A DNA stretch of 46,544 nucleotides from Kiloniellales bacterium (GCA_030064845.1 JASJEC010000090.1:1-46544), one strand, 5' to 3'; positions 7,727 to 14,969 are shown, counted from the stretch's first letter. Notes: a model not told the origin generated them from the sequence alone. Translations and numbers: made by a program.

Positions 7727-8581
7727 TCACCCCCTGTGGTTGGCCATGAACGAGACCAGCAGTTCGCTGATCCGCTCGGGTTGGTCTTCCATGGCGAAGT
7801 GGCCGCAGCGGGGCAGCACATGAAGCACGGAGCCCGGGATAGCCGCATGCAGCCGCCGCGCCCAATCGACGACCTGCCAGGCGTCGTTCTCGCCCCAGAG
7901 GATCTGCACCGGCAGGGCCGACAGTTCCGCCAGCCGGCCGCTGATCCCGGAGGTGTGCCGGTGATCGTAGTGCGCGACCTGGTGCTGAAACAGGCTGGCC
8001 TGACCGATCGGCCCGGAGATCAGGTCGAGATAGCTCTCCAGGGGACCGGACTCGAAGGCCTCCTTCTGCTCGACGGCGCTCAGGAGCCACGCACGGAAGT
8101 GGGCTCGATGCTCGGCATCGGGCTTCTTGATCAGGGCTTCAAGCCCGGCCCTCATCTGTTCGTTGGTTCGCTTCGACGGCCAGGAGTCGAAGCTCACGGT
8201 GTCGATCAGGGTGAGGCTCTTGACCAGCTTCGGATGAAAGAGGCTAAGGCGTTGCGCGACGGCGCCGCCGATATCATGGGCCACGATGTGAGCGCGCTCC
8301 AGCGCCCAGTGGGTCATCAAGTCCTTCAGGATCGGGACCTGGCCGGAGACGGAGGTGTCGACGGCTCGGTCGGAGGGGCGTTCCGAAGCGCCAAACCCCA
8401 AGAGGTCGAACAGGTGGACCTTGTGGCCCGCCTCCACCAGTCCCGGCACGACGTTACGCCAGATGTAGGACGAGGACGGCGTGCCGTGAACCAGCACCAC
8501 GGGCTCTCCGGAACCGAAGGCGGCCCAGGCGATGCGCCGCCCGGCGACGAGCACGTTTTCAGTCGCGAGGCTGGCCTGCAT
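7727..8581 (-). CDS. Alpha/beta hydrolase with Asp nucleophile (haloalkane dehalogenase/epoxide hydrolase-like)
   Basis: The 284-residue protein has the oxyanion motif VHGTPSSS (31-38), the nucleophile elbow VAHDIGGAVAQ with Asp103 in place of Ser, an acid in LWGENDAW and the histidine in RCGHFAMEDQPE. An Asp nucleophile points to haloalkane dehalogenases, fluoroacetate dehalogenases or epoxide hydrolases rather than esterases; substrate choice cannot be told from sequence. No signal peptide is seen. It lies on the opposite strand between two copies of a glycosylase 3' end, which suggests that the 935-bp segment containing it was inserted or captured. Confidence 0.88.
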   Translation of the reverse strand: MQASLATENVLVAGRRIAWAAFGSGEPVVLVHGTPSSSYIWRNVVPGLVEAGHKVHLFDLLGFGASERPSDRAVDTSVSGQVPILKDLMTHWALERAHIVAHDIGGAVAQRLSLFHPKLVKSLTLIDTVSFDSWPSKRTNEQMRAGLEALIKKPDAEHRAHFRAWLLSAVEQKEAFESGPLESYLDLISGPIGQASLFQHQVAHYDHRHTSGISGRLAELSALPVQILWGENDAWQVVDWARRLHAAIPGSVLHVLPRCGHFAMEDQPERISELLVSFMANHRG

Positions 8582-8646
8582 TTCTCAACACTCCCCGGTT
8601 TCGCGAAGCAGTTTGAGCGCGGCCTCCCGCGCCGTGCAGATCGACT

Positions 8647-8942
8647 CGCCGCGGCCGGAATGCGCGCCGCTGCGGCACGACCAGATCCTGGAAGCCCTGC
8701 CCAATCTCGGGCTGACGCTGCTGGTCGGGCTCTATGCCCAGGCGCGCTATCTCGGCGACCGCCGCAAGGGGTCGCTGACCGAGACGGTGCGCGCCTGGCG
8801 CGACTACGCCCCGGCGTTCCTCCCCCTGCCGCACCCGAGCTGGCGCAACACCGCCTGGCTCAAGAAGAACCCCCGGTTCGAGACTGACCTGCTGCCGGAC
8901 CTGCGGCGGAAGGCGCGGGCGATGGTCAAGCCCGCCAGCTAG
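8647..8942 (+). pseudogene. Truncated second copy of the glycosylase-like gene
   Basis: The sequence encodes about 98 residues equivalent to residues 103-200 of the protein at 7109-7711, ending at the same point. It retains PECAPL and the HPSW motif but lacks the GQAPG catalytic loop and three of the four cluster cysteines, so it cannot be a working glycosylase. The frame continues upstream to 8532 into unrelated sequence antisense to the hydrolase start. It is best seen as a remnant of a duplication or recombination; which copy is ancestral is unclear. Confidence 0.85.
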
Positions 8943-9054
8943 AGGGCAAGAAGGCAAGGGAAAAGTCCCTGCTCGGCGGATGGGACCGGGCCCGATTCGA
9001 ACCGCAATTCAGACGCTCTTCACAAGCCAGTGTAAGACCGTTCGACCTTCTTAC

Positions 9055-9079
9055 AAATGCGATCTCACAAAATGCGATC
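9055..9079 (+). repeat. Short tandem direct repeat
   Basis: AAATGCGATC occurs at 9055-9064 and again at 9070-9079, 15 bases apart. The gap 8943-9168 otherwise holds no gene; a 6-bp inverted repeat GTAAGA/TCTTAC lies just to the left (9032-9054). No function is evident. Confidence 0.4.
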
Positions 9080-9168
9080 CATCGGGGCCACTCCGGAGAA
9101 AGCTGGGTTATGACCTAGAGGGGTTTCATGTGGGCGGCGGAACGGGGATGTTTGCCAGAAGTCGCGGT

Positions 9169-10404
9169 TCAGCGAGGGCTAGTGGGATGTTGGGCGCTGG
9201 GCGCATTGGCATCCTGTGCCGCCAACCGGGCGACGAGCGGGTTTGCACTCAGCCCATGGGCGATGACACTGAGGGCGATCGCCAAGGTCGCCGTCGTCGC
9301 GATGATACCGCCGCCGGGCAGATCCTCGCCAAGCACGATGACCGCGAAGACGATACTCGCCAAGCCGCGCGGGCCAAACCAGCCGATGAAGAGCTTCTCC
9401 CCGGACTTGAGCCCCGTTCCTGTAAGAACAAGAACCACTGGCAGCATGCGGATCACGGTGAGGCTGAGGACCGCATAGAGCAGAGTGTCCCAGGTGAAGG
9501 TGTGCGCTTGGCGGCTAATCACGGCGGCACCGAAAGCGACCCAGGTTAGCAATGACAGAGTATCGCCCAGTCCTTCGCCAGCGAGCAGTAGCGAGTGTTT
9601 GTGCTTGCGCGTCATCCAGCCGAACAGCAGGCCACCAACGAAGGATGCAATGAAGCCGCTGCCGCCAAACGTCTGTGCCGCCGCAAAACAAGAAACAGCC
9701 AGCGAGAAAACAAGCATAAGACGCCAAGTCTCGGTGAGCCAGCCTTGGGCCGAACAGATCCGAAAAAGCCAGCTGCCGAATAGGGTCAGCCCGATGCCGA
9801 CAAGGGCGCCGATGCCGATTTCCTCGGCCACCAGCTCCAGCGCTAAAATGGTCGGGCTGCCTTCTTGGTGGCCGGTGCTTGCTGCCAGGGCGAGAAAGAC
9901 GAAGAGCACCGGCACGCAGATGCCGTCGTTTAGGCCGCTCTCGACGTTGAGCCCCTGGCGTATGTTGGCGGGCACCCGCCTGTCCGCGACCACAGCCTTG
10001 CCTAGGGCGGCATCGGTTGGTGCCAGCAAGGTCGCGAGAACGGCGACTTCCAGCAGCGTCAAGTCGTCGAAAATCAGAACACCAGCCGCGAAGCCAAGCA
10101 GAATGGTCAAGGGCAGGCCGATGAGCAAGAGTCGCTGGGGTATGCGAATGCTGCGTTTGAGGACAGCGAGATCGGCGTTCGAAGCGTCGGTGAAGAGCAC
10201 GAGAGCCAGGGTCAATTCTGCAATGGTGCGAATGCCTTCCGCGTCGATCCTGAGGTTGAGGAATCCGAGTCCGAGTGGGCCAAAGGCGAGGCCGAAGGCG
10301 GCAAAGACGAACGCACCGTTGATCGGTGTGCGTTCCAGTCGGCCTGCAACGATGCTGTAGAGAAAGACAAACGCGGCCAGAATGAAGATGTTCTGATACA
10401 TCAT
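9169..10404 (-). CDS. Cation:proton antiporter (CPA1/NhaP type)
   Basis: The 411-residue protein is a 12-segment membrane transporter of the monovalent cation/proton antiporter family. The ion-site motifs are visible: LLAPTDAALGKAVV (Thr-Asp at 130-131) and NVESGLNDGICVP (Asn-Asp at 159-160). It should exchange Na+ or K+ for protons at the inner membrane. The C-terminal cytosolic tail is very short, unlike long NhaP proteins. GAGGAG precedes the double ATG; spacing favours the second ATG at 10401. Codon use is less GC-biased than in all neighbours (101 of 180 bases are G/C in 9541-9720), which suggests acquisition from elsewhere. Confidence 0.92.
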   Translation of the reverse strand: MMYQNIFILAAFVFLYSIVAGRLERTPINGAFVFAAFGLAFGPLGLGFLNLRIDAEGIRTIAELTLALVLFTDASNADLAVLKRSIRIPQRLLLIGLPLTILLGFAAGVLIFDDLTLLEVAVLATLLAPTDAALGKAVVADRRVPANIRQGLNVESGLNDGICVPVLFVFLALAASTGHQEGSPTILALELVAEEIGIGALVGIGLTLFGSWLFRICSAQGWLTETWRLMLVFSLAVSCFAAAQTFGGSGFIASFVGGLLFGWMTRKHKHSLLLAGEGLGDTLSLLTWVAFGAAVISRQAHTFTWDTLLYAVLSLTVIRMLPVVLVLTGTGLKSGEKLFIGWFGPRGLASIVFAVIVLGEDLPGGGIIATTATLAIALSVIAHGLSANPLVARLAAQDANAPSAQHPTSPR

Positions 10405-10512
10405 GTCTCCTCAGGTGAACCGCGCCGACTTGTAGCCCTATGAAAAGCGTCCGGCTTTCCACGCTTATCTATCGGACAGCCGCCGAGTCGGAGTATGCCA
10501 AGGGGGCCAGTT

Positions 10513-10529
10513 TGCAACAAATTGTTGCA
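10513..10529. promoter_or_regulatory. 17-bp perfect dyad upstream of the antiporter
   Basis: TGCAACAA (10513-10520) and TTGTTGCA (10522-10529) form a perfect inverted repeat around one base, about 110 bp upstream of the antiporter start and 80 bp beyond the end of the regulator gene. Size and symmetry suit a dimeric repressor operator. Which protein binds is unknown. Confidence 0.5.
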
Positions 10530-10610
10530 TTGAGACCAATGAGCGACAGATGGCGGCGTCGGCACACAGGGGGGAACGAGAGCCGAAGCTAGCCGCGGCG
10601 GTGATTGCTT

Positions 10611-11273
10611 TCATCCGGTCTGGGTGACCCGGTAGGCGCAGCGCCTGGCGCCGGCCAGGATATGGTCCGTGCGCTCGATACAGACGTCGGGGCCAAGGAC
10701 GGCGCGGAAGACCGCCATCTCGGCGGCGCAGAGTCCCGTGCATGCCGCCGCCGCGCGGCAGATCGGGCAGTGGTTCTCGACCAGGAGGTAGCGGCCCGGG
10801 CCGAGCTTCTCGACCTCGGCCATGTAGCCCTCCTCGGTGCGGATCTCGGCCAGCGCGGCCAGCCGCTTGGGCAGGGAGGCCTGCTTGCCGATCCGCGCGC
10901 GGTAGGCCTCGGTCTGGGTCCGGCTGCGCTGCTCGAGGATCTTCTCCAGGCCCGCCGGGCCGAAGGCCGCCTTCATGTCTTCCACCAGGCCGAGGGTGAG
11001 CTCGGCATAGCCGTCGGGGAAGAAGCGCTCGGCCGCCGGCGTCAGGCGCCACAGCTTGGCCGGTCGTCCGAGCGGGCGCGGCGCCTCGTCGTAGCCGACC
11101 AGGCCCTCGGCCTGCATGGCATAGAGGTGCTGACGCACCGCCATGGCGGAAATGCCGAGCGGCTGCGATAATTGTTCCGCGTCCTGGGCCCCGCCGCGCT
11201 TCAGGAGATCGAGAACGGCCTCGCGGGTGCGCGTCTTGGCGGGGGAGCGGGGGTCGGCGGTCGCTGCGGGCAT
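10611..11273 (-). CDS. SufR-like winged-helix regulator with C-terminal cysteine cluster
   Basis: The 220-residue protein has an N-terminal winged helix (residues 15-75; recognition part LGISAMAVRQHLYAMQAEGL). Its C-terminal region has six cysteines, Cys169, 172, 178, 182, 198 and 212. Taking 169/182/198/212 gives C-x12-C-x15-C-x13-C, close to the C-x12-C-x13-C-x14-C that binds a 4Fe-4S cluster in cyanobacterial SufR. It is therefore probably a DNA-binding sensor of cluster status, oxygen or iron; this is inference. It is transcribed divergently from the Rieske gene across 101 bp of repeats, so that gene is the expected target. No suf genes are in the window. Confidence 0.82.
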   Translation of the reverse strand: MPAATADPRSPAKTRTREAVLDLLKRGGAQDAEQLSQPLGISAMAVRQHLYAMQAEGLVGYDEAPRPLGRPAKLWRLTPAAERFFPDGYAELTLGLVEDMKAAFGPAGLEKILEQRSRTQTEAYRARIGKQASLPKRLAALAEIRTEEGYMAEVEKLGPGRYLLVENHCPICRAAAACTGLCAAEMAVFRAVLGPDVCIERTDHILAGARRCAYRVTQTG

Positions 11274-11277
11274 GGGA

Positions 11278-11289
11278 GATTTCTAAAGA
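11278..11289. promoter_or_regulatory. Operator-like direct repeat, copy 1
   Basis: GATTTCTAAAGA begins 5 bases upstream of the regulator's start codon. A near-identical GATTTGTAAAGA lies exactly 50 bp further on, a whole number of helical turns. Possible autoregulatory site. Confidence 0.45.
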
Positions 11290-11295
11290 TTTTCC

Positions 11296-11325
11296 TTGAA
11301 AAACACAAGCGGCACGCCCTAGGCT
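11296..11325 (+). promoter_or_regulatory. Putative sigma-70 promoter of the Rieske gene
   Basis: TTGAAA (11296-11301), an 18-base spacer and TAGGCT (11320-11325) resemble a -35/-10 pair, 50 bp before the Rieske start codon. The second direct repeat and a 14-bp palindrome lie at or just after the expected transcription start, a repressing position. Confidence 0.4.
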
Positions 11326-11327
11326 TG

Positions 11328-11339
11328 GATTTGTAAAGA
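11328..11339. promoter_or_regulatory. Operator-like direct repeat, copy 2
   Basis: GATTTGTAAAGA matches 11278-11289 in 11 of 12 bases, just downstream of the putative -10 element. It is a candidate binding site for the divergent regulator. Confidence 0.45.
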
Positions 11340-11342
11340 AGA

Positions 11343-11356
11343 GGGTTTCGAAACCC
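11343..11356. promoter_or_regulatory. 14-bp perfect palindrome before the Rieske gene
   Basis: GGGTTTCGAAACCC is fully self-complementary and ends 18 bases before the Rieske start codon, immediately before its ribosome site GGAGG (11364-11368). It could be an operator or an mRNA leader hairpin. Confidence 0.5.
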
Positions 11357-11374
11357 GGGAACCGGAGGCGCACG

Positions 11375-12967
11375 ATGAAACCGCGGAGCGAGGGCGATTG
11401 GGTCAAGGTCGCGTCGCTGGGCGAGGTCCGGCGGTCGGGACGCAAGGTCATCAAGCTCGGCGCCAAGCAGATCGCCCTGTTCCATGGCGAGAAGGGCCTC
11501 TACGCCTGCAACAACCGCTGTCCCCACGAGGGCTACCCACTGATGGAGGGCTCGCTCGCCGAGGGCTGCGTCCTGACCTGCAACTGGCACAATTGGAAGT
11601 TCGACCTGGAGAGCGGCGAGACCCTGGTCGGCGGCGACAAGCTGCGCCGCTATCCCGTCGCCCTCGAGGGCGACGAGGTCTGGCTCGACGTGGCCGACCC
11701 GCCGGCCGACGAGCAGGCGGCGGCGGCGCTGGAGAACCTGCGCGATTCCTTCCGCCAGCACGAGTACGACCGCATGGGCCGGGAGATCTCCCGCCTGCAG
11801 AAGAGCGGCGCCGATCCGCTCGACGCGGTGCGCGCGGCGATCGTCTGGACCCACGACCGCATGGAGTTCGGCATGACCCATGCCCACGCCGCCGCGCCCG
11901 ACTGGCTGACCCTGCGCGCCGCGCGCCGCAACGGCGACGAGGCGCTGCGTTTGGTGCCGTTGATGGAGATCGTCGGCCACCTCGCCTGGGACAGCCTGCG
12001 CGAGCCGGCCTACCCCTTCCCGGCGGGCGCGGCCTCCTTCGATCCGGTCCGCCTGGTGGCCGCGATCGAGGCGGAGGACGAGCCGGCGGCGGCGGCCCAG
12101 GTGCGCGGCGCCCTGGCCGAAGGCCTCGGCTTCGCCGAGCTCGAGGCGCCGCTCGCCGAGGCGGCTCTGGCGCACTACGCCGACTTTGGCCACTCGGCGA
12201 TCTACGTCCTGAAAACAGGCCAGCTGATCGAACACCTGGGTCCCGAGGTCGCCGAGCCGCTCCTGCTCGCGCTGGTGCGGTCGCTGGTCTACGCCTCGCG
12301 CGAGGACCTGATTCCCGAGTTCCGCGACTATCGCCTGGCCGTCGAGGCCTGGGACGGCGAGGGTTCCGAGCCGGCGCGAGCAGAGGACTTCCGCCAGCTC
12401 GGCGTCCGGCAGGCGCTTCGGCGCACCCTCGAGTCCTCGGGCGACATTCCCGGCCTCTACGACGCCTTGCTCGATGCCAGCGCCTGGCAGATGCTGCATT
12501 TCGATCTGCCGCGGCAGGGCCGGACCGACATCCCGGTCTCGCAGAACGTCGGCTGGTTGGACTTCACCCACATGCTGACCTTCGGCAACGCGGCGCGGAC
12601 CCTGTGCCAACGCCATCCGAAGCTCTGGCCTCAGGCCTTGCTGCAGATGGCCTGTTTCCTCGGCCGCAATGCCGGGCACGTCGACGCGGATCTCCCGGTC
12701 GGCGAATGGCGGGTGCCCGATGCGGAGCGCTTCTTTCGGAAAACCTTCGAGGCCGTGCTCGACCACAGCCAGTTCGAGTACATCGTCTCTTCGCACCTGA
12801 TCAAGGTTGCCACGGCGGTGCGGGACGAGGTCGCGGCCGCGCCCCAGGCTCCCTGGGCGCCGACGATCCTGGCGGCGACCAACCGCTTCCTCCATTCGCC
12901 GCTGAAGCGCAAGCACACGCTGAGGACCGCGCGCCAGGCGCTCTCCTTCGTCGCAGCGGAGGGGTGA
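11375..12967 (+). CDS. Rieske 2Fe-2S protein with large uncharacterised C-terminal domain
   Basis: Residues 8-107 form a Rieske domain with both ligand pairs: Cys49-Pro-His51 in CPHEGYPL and Cys69-x2-His72 in CNWHNWKFD. The remaining roughly 400 residues are mostly helical and are not the usual catalytic domain of Rieske oxygenases. Conserved-looking histidine motifs stand out: FGHSAIYVLKTG, WLDFTHMLTFGNA and FLGRNAGHVD. These could hold a second metal or a substrate, but I cannot assign an activity. A distant likeness to questin oxidase-type proteins is possible. No signal peptide or membrane span is seen. GGAGG lies 6 bases before the ATG. The gene faces a SufR-like regulator, so cluster-dependent control is likely. 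Confidence 0.85.
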   Translation: MKPRSEGDWVKVASLGEVRRSGRKVIKLGAKQIALFHGEKGLYACNNRCPHEGYPLMEGSLAEGCVLTCNWHNWKFDLESGETLVGGDKLRRYPVALEGDEVWLDVADPPADEQAAAALENLRDSFRQHEYDRMGREISRLQKSGADPLDAVRAAIVWTHDRMEFGMTHAHAAAPDWLTLRAARRNGDEALRLVPLMEIVGHLAWDSLREPAYPFPAGAASFDPVRLVAAIEAEDEPAAAAQVRGALAEGLGFAELEAPLAEAALAHYADFGHSAIYVLKTGQLIEHLGPEVAEPLLLALVRSLVYASREDLIPEFRDYRLAVEAWDGEGSEPARAEDFRQLGVRQALRRTLESSGDIPGLYDALLDASAWQMLHFDLPRQGRTDIPVSQNVGWLDFTHMLTFGNAARTLCQRHPKLWPQALLQMACFLGRNAGHVDADLPVGEWRVPDAERFFRKTFEAVLDHSQFEYIVSSHLIKVATAVRDEVAAAPQAPWAPTILAATNRFLHSPLKRKHTLRTARQALSFVAAEG

Positions 12968-13000
12968 GCGTAGGGCAAAGGGGGTCCCCAACTCCTTCGG

Positions 13001-13090
13001 GTCATGGCCGGACTTGATCCGGCCATCCAGGGGCCAACGCCCGTTCCTTCCGGTGATACTGGATGCCCGGGTCAAGCCCGGGCATGACAG
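13001..13090. repeat. Pair of inverted REP-like hairpin units
   Basis: Two hairpins with the same design lie head to head. ATGGCCGGA pairs with TCCGGCCAT around CTTGA (13004-13026), and ATGCCCGGG pairs with CCCGGGCAT around TCAAG (13063-13085). Flanks TGG and GAC are shared in opposite orientation, so each unit is a copy of one short element (TGGATGSCCGGRTCAAG...). Such units are common between genes in alphaproteobacteria. They sit between the convergent Rieske and metallopeptidase genes and may stop transcription in both directions. Confidence 0.8.
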
Positions 13091-13105
13091 AAAAGGAAAC
13101 GGATC

Positions 13106-13519
13106 TTACGCCGAGGCCTCGATCCGCTCCATATCGTCGTCGGACAGGCCGAAGTGGTGGCCGATCTCGTGGATCAGCACGTGGCGCACGAGATGCTCCA
13201 GGTCCTCGCCCTCGGCGCACCAGTAGTCGAGCAGGGGACGCCGGTAGAGAAAGATCATGTCCGGCGCATTTGGCGCGTCGAGCACGCTCTTGCTGGCGAG
13301 ATCGACGCCCCGGTAGAGGCCGAGCAGGTCGAAGGGCGATTCCAGGTCGAGGTCCTCCAGGGTCTCGTCGTCGGGAAACTCCTCGACCTGGATGACGATA
13401 TCCCGGGTGAAGCGCCGCAGCTCGCTTGGGATCCGGGCATAGGCCTCGCGCGCCACCGCCTCGAGGTCGGCCAGGCTGGGCGGCGTGCGGAAGCGCTCGA
13501 TGTCGTGCTTCTGGGCCAT
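13106..13519 (-). CDS. Metallopeptidase family protein (short zincin)
   Basis: The 137-residue protein carries the zinc-binding HEIGHHFGLSD near its C-terminus (117-127), the signature of the short zincin-like family formerly called DUF1025. The central DLLGLYRGVDL and MIFLYRRPLLDYW blocks also fit. It is cytosolic. Family members are presumed proteases but substrates are unknown. Its stop faces the REP pair, and its start lies 27 bp from the end of the SDR gene on the same strand, which probably heads the transcript. Confidence 0.9.
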   Translation of the reverse strand: MAQKHDIERFRTPPSLADLEAVAREAYARIPSELRRFTRDIVIQVEEFPDDETLEDLDLESPFDLLGLYRGVDLASKSVLDAPNAPDMIFLYRRPLLDYWCAEGEDLEHLVRHVLIHEIGHHFGLSDDDMERIEASA

Positions 13520-13546
13520 GACTCCCTACTTGAGAGCGCCGGGCGC

Positions 13547-14302
13547 CTACTGCATGCGCATCGCGCCGTCGAGGCGGATGCATTCCGCGTTCAGCATGGG
13601 ATTGGCGACGATGTGCATGACCAGCGCGGCGAATTCCTCGGTCTTGCCGAAGCGATGGGGGAAGGGCACCTGGGACGCCAAGTTGTCCTGCACCTCTTGC
13701 GGCATGTTGAGCAGCAGGGGCGTGGCGATCAGGCCCGGCGCGATGGTCAGCACCCGCACGCCGACCTTGGCGAACTCTCGGGCCGCCGGCAGCATCATGC
13801 CGTTGATGCCGGCCTTGGAGGCGGCGTAGGCGGCCTGGCCGAGCTGGCCCTCGCCCGCCGCGATCGAGGAGGTCGATACGATCACGCCCCGCTCGCCCTC
13901 GGCCAGGGGCTCGGCGCCGACCATGTCGGCCGCCGCGAGCCGCAGGAGATTGAAGCTGCCGACCAGGTTGACCCTGATCACGGTCTCGAAGTCCTCCAGC
14001 GGCATCGGCCCGTTGCGGCCGACGATCCGCTTGGCCGGGGCGATGCCGGCGCAGTTGACCAGGACGCGCGCCGGTCCGTGGGCCTCGCGGGCCTGGGCCA
14101 TGGCCGCCTCGGCCTGCTCGGCGCTGGCCACGTCGCAGGCGATGCCGAGCCCGTCGACCTCGGCGCCCACGGCCGCCGCGGCATCCGCCGAGAGGTCCAG
14201 CACCGTGACCTTGGCGCCCGCCGCCGCCAGATGGCGCGCCGTTTCCGCCCCGAGCCCGGAGCCGCCCCCGGTCACGACCGCGCTCAATCCATTGACATCC
14301 AT
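13547..14302 (-). CDS. SDR family oxidoreductase (HSD10/3-hydroxyacyl-CoA dehydrogenase-like)
   Basis: This 251-residue classical short-chain dehydrogenase has TGGGSGLG (11-18), Asp35 for NAD binding, NCAG, Asn112, Ser in STSSIAAG, Tyr159 and Lys163 (YAASK). The segment NGPMPLEDFETVIRVNLVG and the ending LDGAMRMQ are typical of the type II 3-hydroxyacyl-CoA dehydrogenase (HSD17B10-like) group. That points to NAD-dependent oxidation of short branched or straight 3-hydroxyacyl-CoA. The start at 14302 is set by GGGG three bases upstream and by family length; the frame is open to 14452. Confidence 0.9.
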   Translation of the reverse strand: MDVNGLSAVVTGGGSGLGAETARHLAAAGAKVTVLDLSADAAAAVGAEVDGLGIACDVASAEQAEAAMAQAREAHGPARVLVNCAGIAPAKRIVGRNGPMPLEDFETVIRVNLVGSFNLLRLAAADMVGAEPLAEGERGVIVSTSSIAAGEGQLGQAAYAASKAGINGMMLPAAREFAKVGVRVLTIAPGLIATPLLLNMPQEVQDNLASQVPFPHRFGKTEEFAALVMHIVANPMLNAECIRLDGAMRMQ

Positions 14303-14439
14303 GTTCCCCATCCCTCGACTGCTGCGTCCTGAAACCGGCGCTCTATAGCAGACGGTTCCGGGGCTGGCGAGAGCCCTGTGCCGTGCGCGGGACCAGGGGT
14401 CCGATTGCAGATCCGCGCCGCCCTGCCCATATCTACGAA

Positions 14440-14817
14440 ATGGCAGGCTCACCCCCAGGCAAGGACCTGGTTCCCGTCGACCAGGCCCGCTACCGGCGCG
14501 ACCGGGCGCGGGTCGAAAAGGGGTTCTGGGACAAGGTCAGGCAGGTCATCGACCAGGTGCCCTTCGTCGAGGACGCCGTGGCTGCCTACCATTGCGCCCG
14601 CGACCCCCTGACACCATTCCACGTCAAGGCGGTGCTGTTCGGCGCCCTAGCCTACTTCGTCCTGCCGACGGACACGGTCCCGGATTTCATGGCGGGACTG
14701 GGCTTTACCGACGACGCGGCCGTCATGGCGATCGCCATCCGGACGGTCGCCTCGGCGATCACCGACGAGCATCGCGAGAGGGCCCGCGAGTCGCTCAAAC
14801 GGCCACCGGCCGCCTAG
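14440..14817 (+). CDS. YkvA/DUF1232 family protein
   Basis: The 125-residue protein contains the DUF1232 core VLFGALAYFVLPTDTVPDF followed by MAGLGFTDDAAVMAIA, predicted to form one or two membrane-associated helices. The function of the family is not known. The ATG at 14440 (MAGSPPG) is preferred; a GTG at 14383 would add 19 basic, unconserved residues. It is divergent from the SDR gene. Confidence 0.82.
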   Translation: MAGSPPGKDLVPVDQARYRRDRARVEKGFWDKVRQVIDQVPFVEDAVAAYHCARDPLTPFHVKAVLFGALAYFVLPTDTVPDFMAGLGFTDDAAVMAIAIRTVASAITDEHRERARESLKRPPAA

Positions 14818-14889
14818 TCCCCCCCGACGGTCTGGACCGCCGACTGGGTGCCGCTTGACACAGCTTTGCCCCAGACCCGGCCCGAGAAC

Positions 14890-14904
14890 TTAAAGAGCCC
14901 TTAA
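14890..14904 (+). promoter_or_regulatory. Perfect CtrA-type box
   Basis: TTAA-AGAGCCC-TTAA exactly matches the TTAA-N7-TTAA recognition sequence of the alphaproteobacterial response regulator CtrA. It lies 65 bp upstream of the outer-membrane protein gene, in a promoter position. Binding is inferred from the match alone. Confidence 0.55.
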
Positions 14905-14969
14905 CTCTCGCCCTCCTATTCTGGCGGCCAACTCGGCGAACTAAAGCCGGATTTCTTGTCGGAGGAGCG

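Noticed and set aside
8971-9060. tRNA-like sequence on the minus strand (GGTTCGAATC as in a T-loop).
   Set aside because: The flanking bases do not form a T stem, anticodon stem or acceptor stem. At most it is a decayed 3' fragment of the kind left at island attachment sites.
11201-13075. A 624-codon minus-strand frame over the Rieske gene.
   Set aside because: Its composition is that of an antisense shadow, without any recognisable domain. The plus-strand protein has full Rieske ligands.
14855-14860. TTGACA, a perfect -35 hexamer, upstream of the outer-membrane protein gene.
   Set aside because: No acceptable -10 lies 15-19 bases downstream, so I do not call a promoter there.
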